Shown: piece after piece, positions 39,674-51,188 of the stretch
Position numbering within the stretch: the stretch's first letter is position 1
How the letters are laid out: each line of letters begins with the position of its first letter
NCBI RefSeq assembly: GCF_025024155.1
Contig: NW_026251736.1
Location: 62,001 to 126,000, forward strand
DNA from: Gamsiella multidivaricata
Taxonomy: Eukaryota; Mortierellomycota; Mortierellomycetes; Mortierellales; Mortierellaceae
Reading direction: 5' to 3'
DNA: 64,000 nucleotides
Notes under the pieces: generated by a model
The model's database searches: none
What the model was told of the DNA's origin: nothing
What the model saw: only the letters and a program-made list of their open reading frames with translations
Position numbers and translations under genes: made by a program

Positions 39674-40569
39674 CGCTCTTTATTTACCTTTATTCTAGTC
39701 TTTTTTGCACTCGTCCAGATACTCCTGCGGAAGCGTATGCAGAAACACACCCAGCGCCGATAGCAGTACCGATAGCAGCATCGGTAGCAGCATCGATCGC
39801 AGCAACACTAGTGGATGATGCTGCTCCCAAAACGAGACAAGAATAAGTAATAGTAACAGCAGGGAAGAAGAGCGAGGACAAAGAACGCGTACACGCATAG
39901 TGGAGACAATGGTACTCTTCCGCAGCAGCACGCTTGTAGGCAATGGCTGCTGAAGACAGCTCAAAGCGATCCGGATCTGCTCGGACCAAACTATCCACTT
40001 TAGGACACTCGTTGCTGGATGGACCCCTTCAATAGCTGATTTATGATCCATAGTTGAATGCTCCTGCGCCTGGATCAAATAAAGGAATATCACCCACTGC
40101 AGCCACTAGCGGCTGACAGACTAACACAAGCCCTGTAACGCACATTATCAAATGCGCCAATAGAGAATGCTACAAGCAACAGCACCCGTGGAGACTTAAT
40201 GGAGCCGCACCGTTGACACTCTGCAGCCTCTTCTGCAGTGCAACCTTGTGTGACCACAAAAAATAAACCACCGATCCCAGGATCAGAGTCATCAGCAATG
40301 AGGATCGCGGCAGTCGGCAATGGACAACAGCAGCCCTGCCGCTCTCCATGCTAACACAGACCAAGGTGTTTGTGGAGAGCAATGAATGGGTCCCATCGCC
40401 GCCTTTGGCCCTCCTGGTCACTATGGCCTGGCCAGGGTGGGCTAAACCTTGACTGCCTGTGCGCTCCTCGCGTATGTGGCCCATGCATTTGATTCTTGAT
40501 GTGATTGGAGCTCTCTTTGTTTACAGCCTAAATTTGTGGCCCAAGCACTGCACTCCCAAAGAGGCTGTG

Positions 40570-41110
40570 GATTTGGCTGCTGCTGCGACCATCATTGGGC
40601 CACGCTCCTGCTGATACTGCCTTACCTCATTTGCTCCTCCGACATGGCAGCGGTGTTCTGGGGCCCATCAATCCTGGGGCACTCCATTGAGGTGCTGAAG
40701 CGATTGAGGGTCAGTGCCATGTTCGAACACTGGTTGCGCTGCGAATGCTGCTCTGACGAGCCGAACGAGGCGCATTAGACAAGAGTAGTGCTTCCTCGAC
40801 GGGAAAAGCATCGGCACCAACGATATCTTCTTTAGGCGGGCGTTTTAATCCACCGGCAGCCCCTGGTCGTCTGCTTCCGTAAATGCATTGTTGCTGGTGT
40901 CGTTTCTAAGCTCAGTGATCAGTTGATAAACCTCTGCTTTTTTTGTCTTCAACTGCTGAAAATTACCCTAATCTAGCCATCTTGCCATCGCGCGGCATCA
41001 GAATCGTAGACAATTGTGCTAGCTCCTGCATCTGCTATGTAACAAAAGTCTCCGTCTTGTCTGCCAGTAGTTTCCTGGTCAAGGAGCCTCTCAATTTCGA
41101 CTCGCAGGAA
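40570..41110 (-). pseudogene. Second ABCC fragment, left inner edge
   Basis: Read on minus, this resembles the end of ABCC nucleotide-binding domain 1 and the linker (STILMPRDGKMA; KEDIVGADAFPVEEALLLSN; SARQSSIRSATS). It contains stops and frame shifts. ABCC similarity continues a little past the arm boundary into the spacer (ACTACTGGCAGACAAG near 41055-41075, read on minus), where it no longer matches the right side. Confidence 0.6.
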
Positions 41111-41644
41111 TATTTAGCGTAGCGAAATCAAGATAGTCCCACAACTACAGTAACCATGACCAATGTAAAAAAAGGATAGAGATGCATCATCCCCTCCCTC
41201 CTCCCCCACGCACACACATCACCAGCAATAACGCAAATGATTAGACATTTGAGATTGATGATGTCCATGGTATGATTAGAGTCGGAAACAGAAAGCTGTT
41301 TACAGAACTACAGGGCCTCGTTCTAGAATTGAATACATTGCTTTATTTAAAGAGACTCATGCAATTAGCTCCATCAATCATATAAACAGCCATTTCTATC
41401 TGGGCTGTCAACTGTTGGAGAACTGAAAAAAGAAAAATGTGTGGGCACGACGCGCTGCTTGCGTTACATGACAATGAAAATGGTTGCAATTTTCCTATAG
41501 ACGTGCCTGCAGTAAAACTAACGAGGCCAAAGCTGGTAGGGAAACGTGTTCATCCGTGCCAACTCTACCGAAAGGCAACAAACACATCTCATAAAACTTG
41601 CCGTGCTATGCTCGACGTCCTCAGAAAAGGCCGAACAGACATCT

Positions 41645-41884
41645 CTACTGTGTGCTGTGATTAAACGTCTCGGAGAGTTTGCAGTGAAGGCCATCTACTA
41701 TCGCATCAGTGGTCTCCGAGTTCAGCTGAGAGTCGGTTTTCTGGGCGATAGCAGCAGCAGCTCGGTTTTGAGCTTGGGCTCCCTCCCTGTAGGAATCGTA
41801 GAGAATCGATGCCTGGGTTGATATGATGTATCCGTAGTGCAGCGACATTACATCGGCATGGATGTGCGAATTGATGGCTTTCAT
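41645..41884 (-). CDS. Small hypothetical protein, 79 aa
   Basis: Open frame beginning MKAINSHIHADVMSLHYGYI and ending SETFNHSTQ. It is polar, with an Ala-rich centre (AQAQNRAAAAIAQKTDSQ) and no signal peptide or membrane span. The upstream minus-strand sequence is A/T-rich. Base composition within the frame looks more coding-like than its surroundings, but I recognise no family and see no splice partners. It could be chance. Confidence 0.25.
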   Translation of the reverse strand: MKAINSHIHADVMSLHYGYIISTQASILYDSYREGAQAQNRAAAAIAQKTDSQLNSETTDAIVDGLHCKLSETFNHSTQ

Positions 41885-42519
41885 GTTGGTTGACCTCCTT
41901 CAATGGCTATATCGGACAAATATTAAAGGCTCTGTCCATCCCCACTTTAATTGAGTGGATCACTGACACACATAAAGACAAGTGCACAAGTGACAGTGGT
42001 ACGAAATTAGTAGAGTGATACGCATCAATTGGTCCATTAACACCACCGACGAAACACCGAGGCGACACAGCTGTGGACTTACGAGGCTCGCAGGAGCGGA
42101 AAGGTGGTGTATTGAAAGAAACTTAGCTGTTCCAAGGGAGAGACAATGACACTAAGGACAGCGTAGTAGTGAATAAGTTAAGGTGAGCAAAGGAACGTGG
42201 GAAGACGACAAGGTCTAGCGAACCTTACGAGACCAATACTCACAAATGAGCTTTAACGAAAGTGCTGTGCGCAACTTGGCCGGACCTTAAATGGATGCGG
42301 GACGAATGTTAAATGTGGGGTACAATAGGATTACGGGATGTGATGCCACCGCTGTATACAGGACAGATAATAAGGTAAAAAGTAAACGGAGAAGTAGGAT
42401 GAAGACGACAGACGAGAATGTGAGGACAGGAAAGAGTGTGGGCGAGAAATTTTTATGGATGTTGTAGGTGAGTCTGAACGACTACGTTCCTGAAGAGTGC
42501 CGCCGTCAGCATGTGCCTT

Positions 42520-42722
42520 TTTAGGGGAATAGCGGTAACAACAAAGTACCGGCTGCCAATCAGTGTCCCAGCGTCCATGGTTCTCTTTGTATACCCTGGT
42601 CCCTTTGTCGCCAGTGTTACTTGTCAGACCTGTAGACACCTATAGACCGCTTCGGGTGTGGATATATTTTGCATAGATAAATAGAGAGTTTTGCCCGAGC
42701 CTTAGCCTTACTCTGTAGTTAC
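42520..42722 (+). repeat. Diverged direct repeat in the spacer, copy 1
   Basis: Shares with 44040-44252 the order GAATA-CGGTAAC-ACGA..CGAC/GGC, then GCATAGATAAATA and TCTGTAGTT. Similarity is patchy, with short insertions. Function unknown. Confidence 0.5.
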
Positions 42723-44039
42723 CTATGCTGCAACAGAAATGAAACCATTCATAGGAGGAATTATTCAGCCTTGTTTTTCTGTTACTATGATTCATGGTAT
42801 TGATTCAGGCGTACTGTACTATTTTCAGGCTCAATAGCAGTAGCAATTTGTAGTTCGAACAAGCATGGAAACGATGTGATCGTGGTCGTGTACCAATCAC
42901 TCCATCATGATCGTACAGACGAGTAGCACCGGACGATACATCGATGAAATGGAGTTAAGGTGCACATGCGCCTCCACATCCGGATGACTCCTTTCCCAGA
43001 AAGAGGTCCTTTCTCAGACTTTTTTCGGGTCCAAGCTGGGTGTTAGTCGTATGTACAGACCCACCGCCCATTGTCTGATTGTTACTCAAAACCTGTCTTC
43101 GTACACGCCTAAATCGGGATGGAAGCATGTGGAGCTGTCATGAGGGGGCTCCGAGGCACCTTCTTGAAGTTTGCCAAAGGTCAACATTAACAATAACAAA
43201 GTGAATAAAGGACAAGGATCAAAAACCGGAGGATGGGGTAGCCCCACCAGGGATGGTTAGAACGTTGTACGTGAAAAAGGAAAAGCCAATCCATAGTAAA
43301 AAACTGCAGCAGCTAACTTCTGAAAGCTGGAAATACGCTGACTGAGGGCTCGTTCCCCGCATCCCTTTATGTCATTTTCTCACTAGTGTGAGATACTTTG
43401 AGTCCAGCCCACTCGACTCCCCAACGTTCTCTCCATCCTTTGTTGACCTTGCAACCAGTTTGGTATCATAGGAATTGCCGGTCATTAGGATGACGAGACT
43501 CCATAAGCTATATCAGATACCAGTTGCTGAGAGGGGCAAATCAAACTGAAACGAAGTGCATCACCGAGGATTGTGCTCAGTATGCCATAGGTACTGAAGA
43601 CGGTAACACAGATACCGAAGGCGAGCACGATGGAGTCTGGGATAGCTCGAGGTGGACCTATATGATCTTAATTTTGGCCCTATAGAATAAGAATCTTGTA
43701 GTTCATTGTTCCGCCCACAGAAATACGGGGTCTATTTTTATGGCAGCAGTAAATCAATACTGCCGCGTCGTTCTTTGAATAGCCGGCGTTCTTCTTTCTC
43801 CCTGAGTAAACATTCCGAGTGATTGTCTTCGGACAACTTGGAGCGACTTTCTTTTATTTACGCTTGCTCAATAAAATTGCTCTTTGCATGGATACAGTGC
43901 ACACTCGCGTGGTTCTATGGTTCTACTGCGCGCCTTAGCCATTCCCTGATTAGGAAAATTGTGTGAGCGTCAGTCGCTGTGCAGCTGAGCCCATCAAATG
44001 CGAAGCTCAGACGACTGGCGGCAGGTTTCCTGCTGCCCA

Positions 44040-44252
44040 TATACTCAGCGTATGCTTGTTTATGAGAATACCGGTAACGACGAACCACCGACTAGGGATC
44101 TTTGTCCTCTCTATAGACACTGCTTTCTTCGTCGTCGATTCTTCGGCCGCTCTTTCTGTACTAGCTATCACCTGCAGATCGTCCCGAACATGGACCTACT
44201 TTGCATAGATAAATAAGTCGTATCCGAGTCCTCCTCTGTAGTTTAGTGCCCG
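44040..44252 (+). repeat. Diverged direct repeat in the spacer, copy 2
   Basis: Second copy of the segment at 42520-42722, with a GAGAATACCGGTAACGACGA start and TTTGCATAGATAAATAAG near the end. A weakly protein-like frame (RIPVTTNHRLGIFVLSIDTA) is partly kept in copy 1, so both may derive from one old coding element. Confidence 0.5.
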
Positions 44253-44446
44253 CCATCCTCTTATATAAAGCGCTCTACAGCTCACTTCTTTCTACACTCC
44301 CTGCAATTTCACTGACTCTCCATTGGCCATTAGTTTGCCTTTGGGTTGTTCTTGTTACTTTTCCTATTGATTCCAGCTATAACGTTATCTCGCAGTTACA
44401 ATAACGGAAGGAATAAACGTACAGTATCTTATTAAAAGACTGTCAA

Positions 44447-45103
44447 GGTATGCTGCCTGTTACTAGACTTTGCGATGTTGCTTAAGGGCGATATGTCGAA
44501 GATTGGCGAACGCGCTGTCTCCGATGCATGTTGCCTACGCCTGTGAGGACATCAATCTGGCTGATGATACTTTCTCAGCAGCCGATGCTCATTGTGGAAA
44601 AAATGATCTTTGAGAAGGCGGAGACTTTTGTTACATAGCAGATGCAGGAGCTAGCACAATTGTCTACGATTCTGATGCCGCGCGATGGCAAGATGGCTAG
44701 ATTAGGGTAATTTTCAGCAGTTGAAGACAAAAAAAGCAGAGGTTTATCAACTGATCACTGAGCTTAGAAACGACACCAGCAACAATGCATTTACGGAAGC
44801 AGACGACCAGGGGCTGCCGGTGGATTAAAACGCCCGCCTAAAGAAGATATCGTTGGTGCCGATGCTTTTCCCGTCGAGGAAGCACTACTCTTGTCTAATG
44901 CGCCTCGTTCGGCTCGTCAGAGCAGCATTCGCAGCGCAACCAGTGTTCGAACATGGCACTGACCCTCAATCGCTTCAGCACCTCAATGGAGTGCCCCAGG
45001 ATTGATGGGCCCCAGAACACCGCTGCCATGTCGGAGGAGCAAATGAGGTAAGGCAGTATCAGCAGGAGCGTGGCCCAATGATGGTCGCAGCAGCAGCCAA
45101 ATC
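44447..45103 (+). pseudogene. Second ABCC fragment, right inner edge
   Basis: On +, the region from about 44447 reads LLDFAMLLKGDMSKIGERA, then EDINLADDTFSAADAHCGKN, as in ABCC nucleotide-binding domain 1. After a deletion at the arm edge (44619) it continues as in the left arm with MPRDGKMA and the VGADAFPVEEALLLSN linker. Stops and frame shifts make it a pseudogene. The first 170 bp lie outside the identical arm. Confidence 0.65.
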
Positions 45104-45999
45104 CACAGCCTCTTTGGGAGTGCAGTGCTTGGGCCACAAATTTAGGCTGTAAACAAAGAGAGCTCCAATCACATCAAGAATCAAATGCATGGGCCACATA
45201 CGCGAGGAGCGCACAGGCAGTCAAGGTTTAGCCCACCCTGGCCAGGCCATAGTGACCAGGAGGGCCAAAGGCGGCGATGGGACCCATTCATTGCTCTCCA
45301 CAAACACCTTGGTCTGTGTTAGCATGGAGAGCGGCAGGGCTGCTGTTGTCCATTGCCGACTGCCGCGATCCTCATTGCTGATGACTCTGATCCTGGGATC
45401 GGTGGTTTATTTTTTGTGGTCACACAAGGTTGCACTGCAGAAGAGGCTGCAGAGTGTCAACGGTGCGGCTCCATTAAGTCTCCACGGGTGCTGTTGCTTG
45501 TAGCATTCTCTATTGGCGCATTTGATAATGTGCGTTACAGGGCTTGTGTTAGTCTGTCAGCCGCTAGTGGCTGCAGTGGGTGATATTCCTTTATTTGATC
45601 CAGGCGCAGGAGCATTCAACTATGGATCATAAATCAGCTATTGAAGGGGTCCATCCAGCAACGAGTGTCCTAAAGTGGATAGTTTGGTCCGAGCAGATCC
45701 GGATCGCTTTGAGCTGTCTTCAGCAGCCATTGCCTACAAGCGTGCTGCTGCGGAAGAGTACCATTGTCTCCACTATGCGTGTACGCGTTCTTTGTCCTCG
45801 CTCTTCTTCCCTGCTGTTACTATTACTTATTCTTGTCTCGTTTTGGGAGCAGCATCATCCACTAGTGTTGCTGCGATCGATGCTGCTACCGATGCTGCTA
45901 TCGGTACTGCTATCGGCGCTGGGTGTGTTTCTGCATACGCTTCCGCAGGAGTATCTGGACGAGTGCAAAAAAGACTAGAATAAAGGTAAATAAAGAGCG

Positions 46000-46640
46000 A
46001 AATGAATAGAATTGATAAATCAAACAGAATAAAATGAAGCAATATAAAAGATATAGAATAGAATGAAGCAATATAAAATAAAATGAAGTAAAACAAAGTA
46101 TAACAGAATAAAATGAAGCAATATAAAATAAAATGAAGTACAACAGAATAAAATGAAGCAGAATGAAATGAACTAAAATAAAAAAGGAACAGCCGTTGTC
46201 TGCTCCAACAACTGCCTTGTGCGACCGATAACATGCTCGCTTTGTGCTGAAGGTGTTACCAGCGATAGAACTGGGGACAGGGTGCAGCTCCTTGAGGATG
46301 CTTGATACGCTTGCAGCAGCAGCAACAACAGTGGCAACAGCAGCAGTAGTAGTAGCAGCAGTAGCAGCAGTAGCACATCGAAGTGTCTGCACTGGTCTCC
46401 ATCCAAGCTGACTCTCCCTTCTTGGTGGCAAGTGAGACACTCTGATGATCGGCTGCAGACCTCTTGTGGTGTCACGCGAGCACATGCAACGGATACGCGT
46501 AACAGTACGTCAATACATGGACGTCGTAATGCACAATGCACAACGCACAATGCACAATGCACAATGCACAATGCGAGCATATCTTATTATCGCTTAAAGT
46601 GCTGCGGCTCACTGCTGTGATGTAATGTCTAGCTGGTGGT
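46000..46640 (+). repeat. Dispersed repeat, copy B (right arm)
   Basis: Mirror of 39033-39673 with identical sequence. It has the same orientation as copy A at 33473-34155. Confidence 0.55.
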
Positions 46641-47127
46641 GGTGTCTATAGCAGACTAGTGAGCTGAATATAGGTCTGGAAGAAGGCGCACGCAGCGATG
46701 GTTGTGTAGGAATCAATAGTTTGGTCCGGACCCAACCCTGATGCGATGAGTTGCCGCCAGGGACCACTACGCTCTTACATATTGGAGCGAAGAGGTAGCC
46801 TTGCTGGTTTATGTCCCGCATGATCTATGTCTCGTATGGTCATCGGGAGCACTGGCCGCTCCATCTTTTTCAGGCTAGTTGATTCATTCAGTACCAGTTT
46901 CATGCTTGCTTCCGTGCTTGCTTCGAGGATGCTCCCTTCTGTGTCCATGTTTGCTATTGTCCAACATCTCCTCTCTGTCTCGGCTTCTTTCATGCAAAGA
47001 GCAGCAGCTGACCGTTGCATTACGCGGTTGTTCGGTGGTGTTCTATGCGCAGCAGATAGCATCGACGACGGATTCTATCCATGATGAGAGGTAGAGGGGT
47101 ATAGATGCTCCCAACTATTCCCCTCCT

Positions 47128-47695
47128 CCTCCTCTTTTTTTTTTTTTTTTTCTTTTTAACCCCTCCTCTTTTCTCTTCTCTCTTCACTCTTCTCTTCATT
47201 CTTCTCTCTTCACTCTTCACTCTTCTCTCTTCTCTCTTCACTCTTCACCCTTCACTCTTCTCTCTTCACTCTTCTCTCTTCACTCTTCTCTCTTCACTCT
47301 TCACTCCTCATACTCCCCTCCTTAGGTCTCCAAGGCTCCAAGTTTCCAAGTTTCCAAGTTTCCAAGCTTCCAAGTCTCCAAGGTTCCAAGGTAAGCTCTT
47401 CTCCCTTCTACTCCTTTCACTTTTCACCTTCTCTGTTCTTGATGTCCCCATACGCTTTCTCTTCAGTTACAGCTCGTATCTTTTTTGCTTTGTCTCCTTT
47501 TATCTTGTTCTTGTTCGTTGTCTCTAATTCACTATCTACCTCTCTCTCTGTCACTCTCTGTCACTTCTTTGTCACTTTCTTTATCCCTCTCTCTGTCCAT
47601 TTCTCTCTGTCACTCTCTGTCCACCTCTCTGTCCACCTCTCTCTCCACCTCTCTGTCCATCTGTTTCTCTCTCTCTCTCTCTCTCTCTCTCCTTT
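47128..47695 (-). repeat. Low-complexity tract (right arm)
   Basis: Mirror of 37978-38545, pyrimidine-rich on +. The 17-base homopolymer is T here (47135-47151) and has exactly the same length as on the left. Confidence 0.9.
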
Positions 47696-47792
47696 TCTCT
47701 GTCTGCTTCTTTCGCTGTCGCTACCATTCCCGGCCTTTTTGCCCGAAAGATGATCTTTCAAGGCACAAGGGCTTGCGGCGATAGATCGATGC

Positions 47793-48102
47793 TTAGGCGT
47801 CTCTCGCTGTCGGTATGTGGCGGTTGATCGATGCTTTACGCGTCTCCCGCTATCGGCATGTCGCGGTTGATCGATGCCTAGGCGTCTCCCGCTATCGGCA
47901 TGTCGCGGTTGATCGATGCTTAGGCGTCTCCCGCTATCGGCATGTCGCGGTTGATCGATGCTTAGGCGTCTCCCGCTATTGGCATGTCGCGGTTGATCGA
48001 TGCTTAGGCGTCTCCCGCTATCGGCATGTCGCGGTTGATCGATGCTTAGGCGTCTCCCGCTATCGGTATGTGGCGGTTGATTGATGCTTAGGCGTCTCCC
48101 GC
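47793..48102 (-). repeat. 42-bp minisatellite (right arm)
   Basis: Mirror of 37571-37880 with the same number of units and the same unit variants, including the extra base in the penultimate unit. Confidence 0.95.
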
Positions 48103-48329
48103 TGCCGGTAAGGCTTCCAGGTAAGTGAACTGTTATGCTTGTCTTCCAGCTGTCTCTCCCATTTTGGCAACAACAAGTCGTGTGACCATAAATTTCCTTT
48201 TTCAATCTTTCTCTTTGTCTCTTATTTTCTACAGCCAAGCCAAGCAAACAAGTCCACCAGGGCTTGCGAAGATATCGTAATAAAGGTAATAAAACAAGAG
48301 AAGCCGCTCCGGGGCCGATCTTTTTTTCC

Positions 48330-48560
48330 CTTTGTGGTTTTTTTTGGGGTACCATGGCTTGCAACCTGCCCGCGGTGTACCCTGCACAGTCCTTACTCTT
48401 CCGAGCAAGACTGACCGATGGCAAGCCAACCTTTTCTCTCTTTCTTTACTTTTATAAAAAAAAAAAGCAAAAATAAAAAGACAAAGACTTATCATCTACT
48501 CTAAAAACTGTCTTGTGCAATCGATGGCATGCTCGTGTTGTATTGAAAGTGTTGAAGTAT
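48330..48560 (+). repeat. Dispersed repeat, copy C (right arm)
   Basis: Mirror of 37113-37343. It has the same orientation as copies A and B on the right side. Confidence 0.55.
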
Positions 48561-49673
48561 GCAAGTACTAACGATAGAGGCGTAGCTAGGAGTCCATGGA
48601 TACAGCACCTTATCAAGAGGCCCTTGAGGCATGCTGCTTATTATCAGACTTTGCGGCGTTGGTTGGTGGCGACGCGATCGAGATTGGCGAGTGCGGCATC
48701 AAGCTTTTGGGTGACCAGGGGGCAAATATCTCACTGGCGCGTGCTATCTATGCTCGTGCGGACATTTATCTGTTTGACGATACTCTTTCGACAGTCGATG
48801 CACATGTGGAAAAAGGCGATCTTTACAAGGCGATCATGTCCAAGGAACTACTGGCAGGCAAGGCGAAGCTCTTTGTTACACATCGGATTCAGTACCTGGC
48901 ACAGTCGACCACGATTCTCTTGCTGTGCGATGGCAAGGTGGTTAGAGCAAGACAGCTTCCAGGAGCTAAGGCAAAGACAGCAGAGGTCTATCAACTGGTC
49001 ACTGGGCATGGAAGCGACAGCAGCAATAACACATTGTCGGTACCGATGCTTTTCCCGTCAAGGAAGCACCAGCCTTGCTCGATACGTCTCGTTCAGCTCG
49101 TCGGAGCAGCATTCGAAGTGCAACCAATGTTCAGACACGGCACCGCCATCAGTCGTTTCAGTGCCTCAATGGAGTGTTTTCAGGATCGATGGATGCCAGA
49201 ACACCACTATCATGTCGGAGGAGCAAATGAGGCAAGGCAGTATCGGCAGAAGCGTCTACTTTGCATATGCAAACTCATGCTTCTATCGCTCGATCATTGC
49301 CTACATCCTGTCCGTGGTCTTATTCTAGATCGAGCTCTCCATGGCGGACTCACTGGGGCAGCGACAATGGCGCAGGAAGGAGTGTCAAGGATCCACTTTT
49401 TTTATACCGGCACCCATGCGACATTGGGCTTCACGTACTCACTGTTGACGGTCTTCCAGTCGATTATAATCCAGGCCCATTGTTGTATCAGTCTAGCGCG
49501 TATGTTGCACCAGAGGATACTGCATAGTGTTCTACGATCGCCAATGATGCTCCTTGATACCTCTTCCATGGGATGTATCCTCAACCGTTCCAGCAAAGAC
49601 CAATCAGCGGTTGATAGGGTCTCTCCGTGCTCTTTTGCTGTGTACTCAAGGGCAGTGTGCTAGGCCCCTTCGG
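48523..49673 (+). pseudogene. ABCC remnant, duplicated and truncated copy
   Basis: Identical to the part of the left ABCC pseudogene at 36000-37150: nucleotide-binding domain 1 with the altered signature LLGDQGANISLARA, and part of the second membrane domain up to NRSSKDQSAVDRVSP. It stops at the arm edge; the second nucleotide-binding domain is absent. An open frame of 355 codons (48596-49663) covers most of it but mixes frames relative to real transporters. Confidence 0.85.
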
Positions 49674-51188
49674 CTTTGGATGAAGGCATAGACGACAGGA
49701 TATCCGTACCCGAATCGACCTACAAATTGTTTTCGTGTACGTTTAAGGAGCAGGACGAGAGAGCCGCAGCTTTGTCAGAGACTGATGATCTTGCGGTCTT
49801 TGTGCGGCCTTTTCTGCTTCCCCTGCTCCAAAAACCAGGCGAAGGCGTCATGAAGTAGTAAGACTTTGTTTTGTGTGTTGCTGTGTGTGATATGTAAGGC
49901 ATGTTTGCTGCTTCTTTTGACATTGCCATGCAAATATATCTAGCATTGCAAGCAAACTGACCCAAGCACTTATCTACCTCCGTCGCATACAGCACTCTAC
50001 CGCAAGCAAGTCCCACCTGAAAAAGGATGGACAAAGTGTGTTTTCAGGAATATCGTCGTCATTCCTACCCTCATCGCCCTCATCTGCAAATCGCTAGAAG
50101 TGTCTGGGAGATCTGCCCCGTTTTGCTGTCTGATGTCGAAAAGTAATACGCGGATCGTATCCGCGTAACGATGGGGAGGTCAAGGTCCTTGGCGCTAACG
50201 TGATCGATTGACACTGCTCCATTTATTGATCCGTCCCCTGTGGCGACGTAGTGCTTATGAACATAAGCAAGGCCCTCAAGCCCCCTGTGACTACGACGAC
50301 ATTCTTATTCGCCAAAGATCTTCCTCCGTGGTTGTGCGTTGAATATGTTTTGATAGAGTCTGTCTAAAAGATGAAGGGGGTCAATAAGCTACCTAAGCTA
50401 CTCCCTGTCGAGGCTTCTGGACAGGAGACACCTTCCGCACGGAAGTTGCATAGGACATATGCCCATGAACAGTTAAGAACGCCTGTTCATGACCAAAGCA
50501 GCCAATAAAGGTCTCCGGAGCTGGCAGCATATAGTGGGTCAAATGTGAGTAAGGAATGTGTGAAACGGCGACTATGCATGGCTATTGCTATACTCGGAAT
50601 TGTACAAATGGCTCCTCTGTACGAGTAGGCAGTTCAAATGGTTTACAGTGCAGAAGACATAAAGGAGACAGAAACTCTCTTGGTCACTGAATGAACACTA
50701 TGAACACGTTTGTGGGGTGGTGAGACATCGATCGTTACACAGCTTTAGTTAAATGGAATACAAAACAGGCAAAGCGAATCGAAAAGACACCGACTAGCGC
50801 TCTCAGTTCGGTACTAAGGGAAAGTGAGGTATGAGTGTAAGGCGTTATAAGAAAAATAAGAAAGCATGGTTCTCCTCCACTATATAGATTGGATCAATGC
50901 CCGTTCTTACAGATGTCATCAATAAGCACTACAGCTGTACTAAATAGTAAGCTCAAGCAGGGCGGCCGGATGGATTAAGAGGCAGTGTGATGAAGCGATT
51001 GACATCGTGATGTCTTCGCGTCGTTTGGGAGCAGCGGGGAATGGCGTAGGATAGATGAGAGTAATCTTAACATAGGGTCTACGTTTAACCCTAAACGGCC
51101 AAATGTATTCACATGACTCACGCATCGCCGAGCATCGCAATGTTATGGTTTCTTTATTTCTTTCTTTTGTATACATGCATGTCTACGT
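49674..51188. other. No supported gene
   Basis: The first 185 bp form a short frame on + (to 49858; polar, with SALSETDDLAVFVRPFLLPL-like character) of unknown origin. The rest has scattered short frames and no recognisable family. The right end is the 3' flank of the aminotransferase gene. Confidence 0.4.

Larger units (their letters stand above)
36000..41054 (+). repeat. Left arm of a 5055-bp inverted repeat
   Basis: Reverse complement of 44619-49673; mirrored coordinates sum to 85673. Every segment I compared was identical, including a 17-A run at 38522-38538, all minisatellites and all open frames. At the outer edge, base 36000 matches but 35999 (A) differs from the complement of 49674. 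At the inner edge, 41054 matches and 41055 differs. The arm contains ABCC remnants at both ends, a 42-bp minisatellite, purine-rich low-complexity DNA and two dispersed-repeat copies. Confidence 0.95.
41055..44618. other. Unique spacer of the inverted repeat
   Basis: 3564 bp between the arms, not palindromic itself. It holds one short frame of possible interest (41645-41884, minus), a diverged direct repeat (42520-42722 and 44040-44252) and, at its right edge, the start of an ABCC remnant (from about 44447). A TATATAAAG at 44262-44270 lies some 180 bp upstream of that remnant on the same strand and could be its old promoter. Otherwise no gene is recognised. Confidence 0.6.
44619..49673 (-). 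repeat. Right arm of the 5055-bp inverted repeat
   Basis: Exact reverse complement of 36000-41054 wherever I compared them. Its outer end cuts the ABCC remnant in the middle of the second membrane domain; beyond 49673 the sequence is unrelated to ABCC. On the left the transporter continues past the equivalent point. This polarity marks the right arm as the likely derived copy. Confidence 0.95.

Noticed and set aside
47105..47784. Ser/Leu/Phe-rich hydrophobic frames in the palindrome arms (mirror 37889-38568)
   Set aside because: They are pyrimidine-strand translations of simple repeats that merely look like signal or membrane segments.
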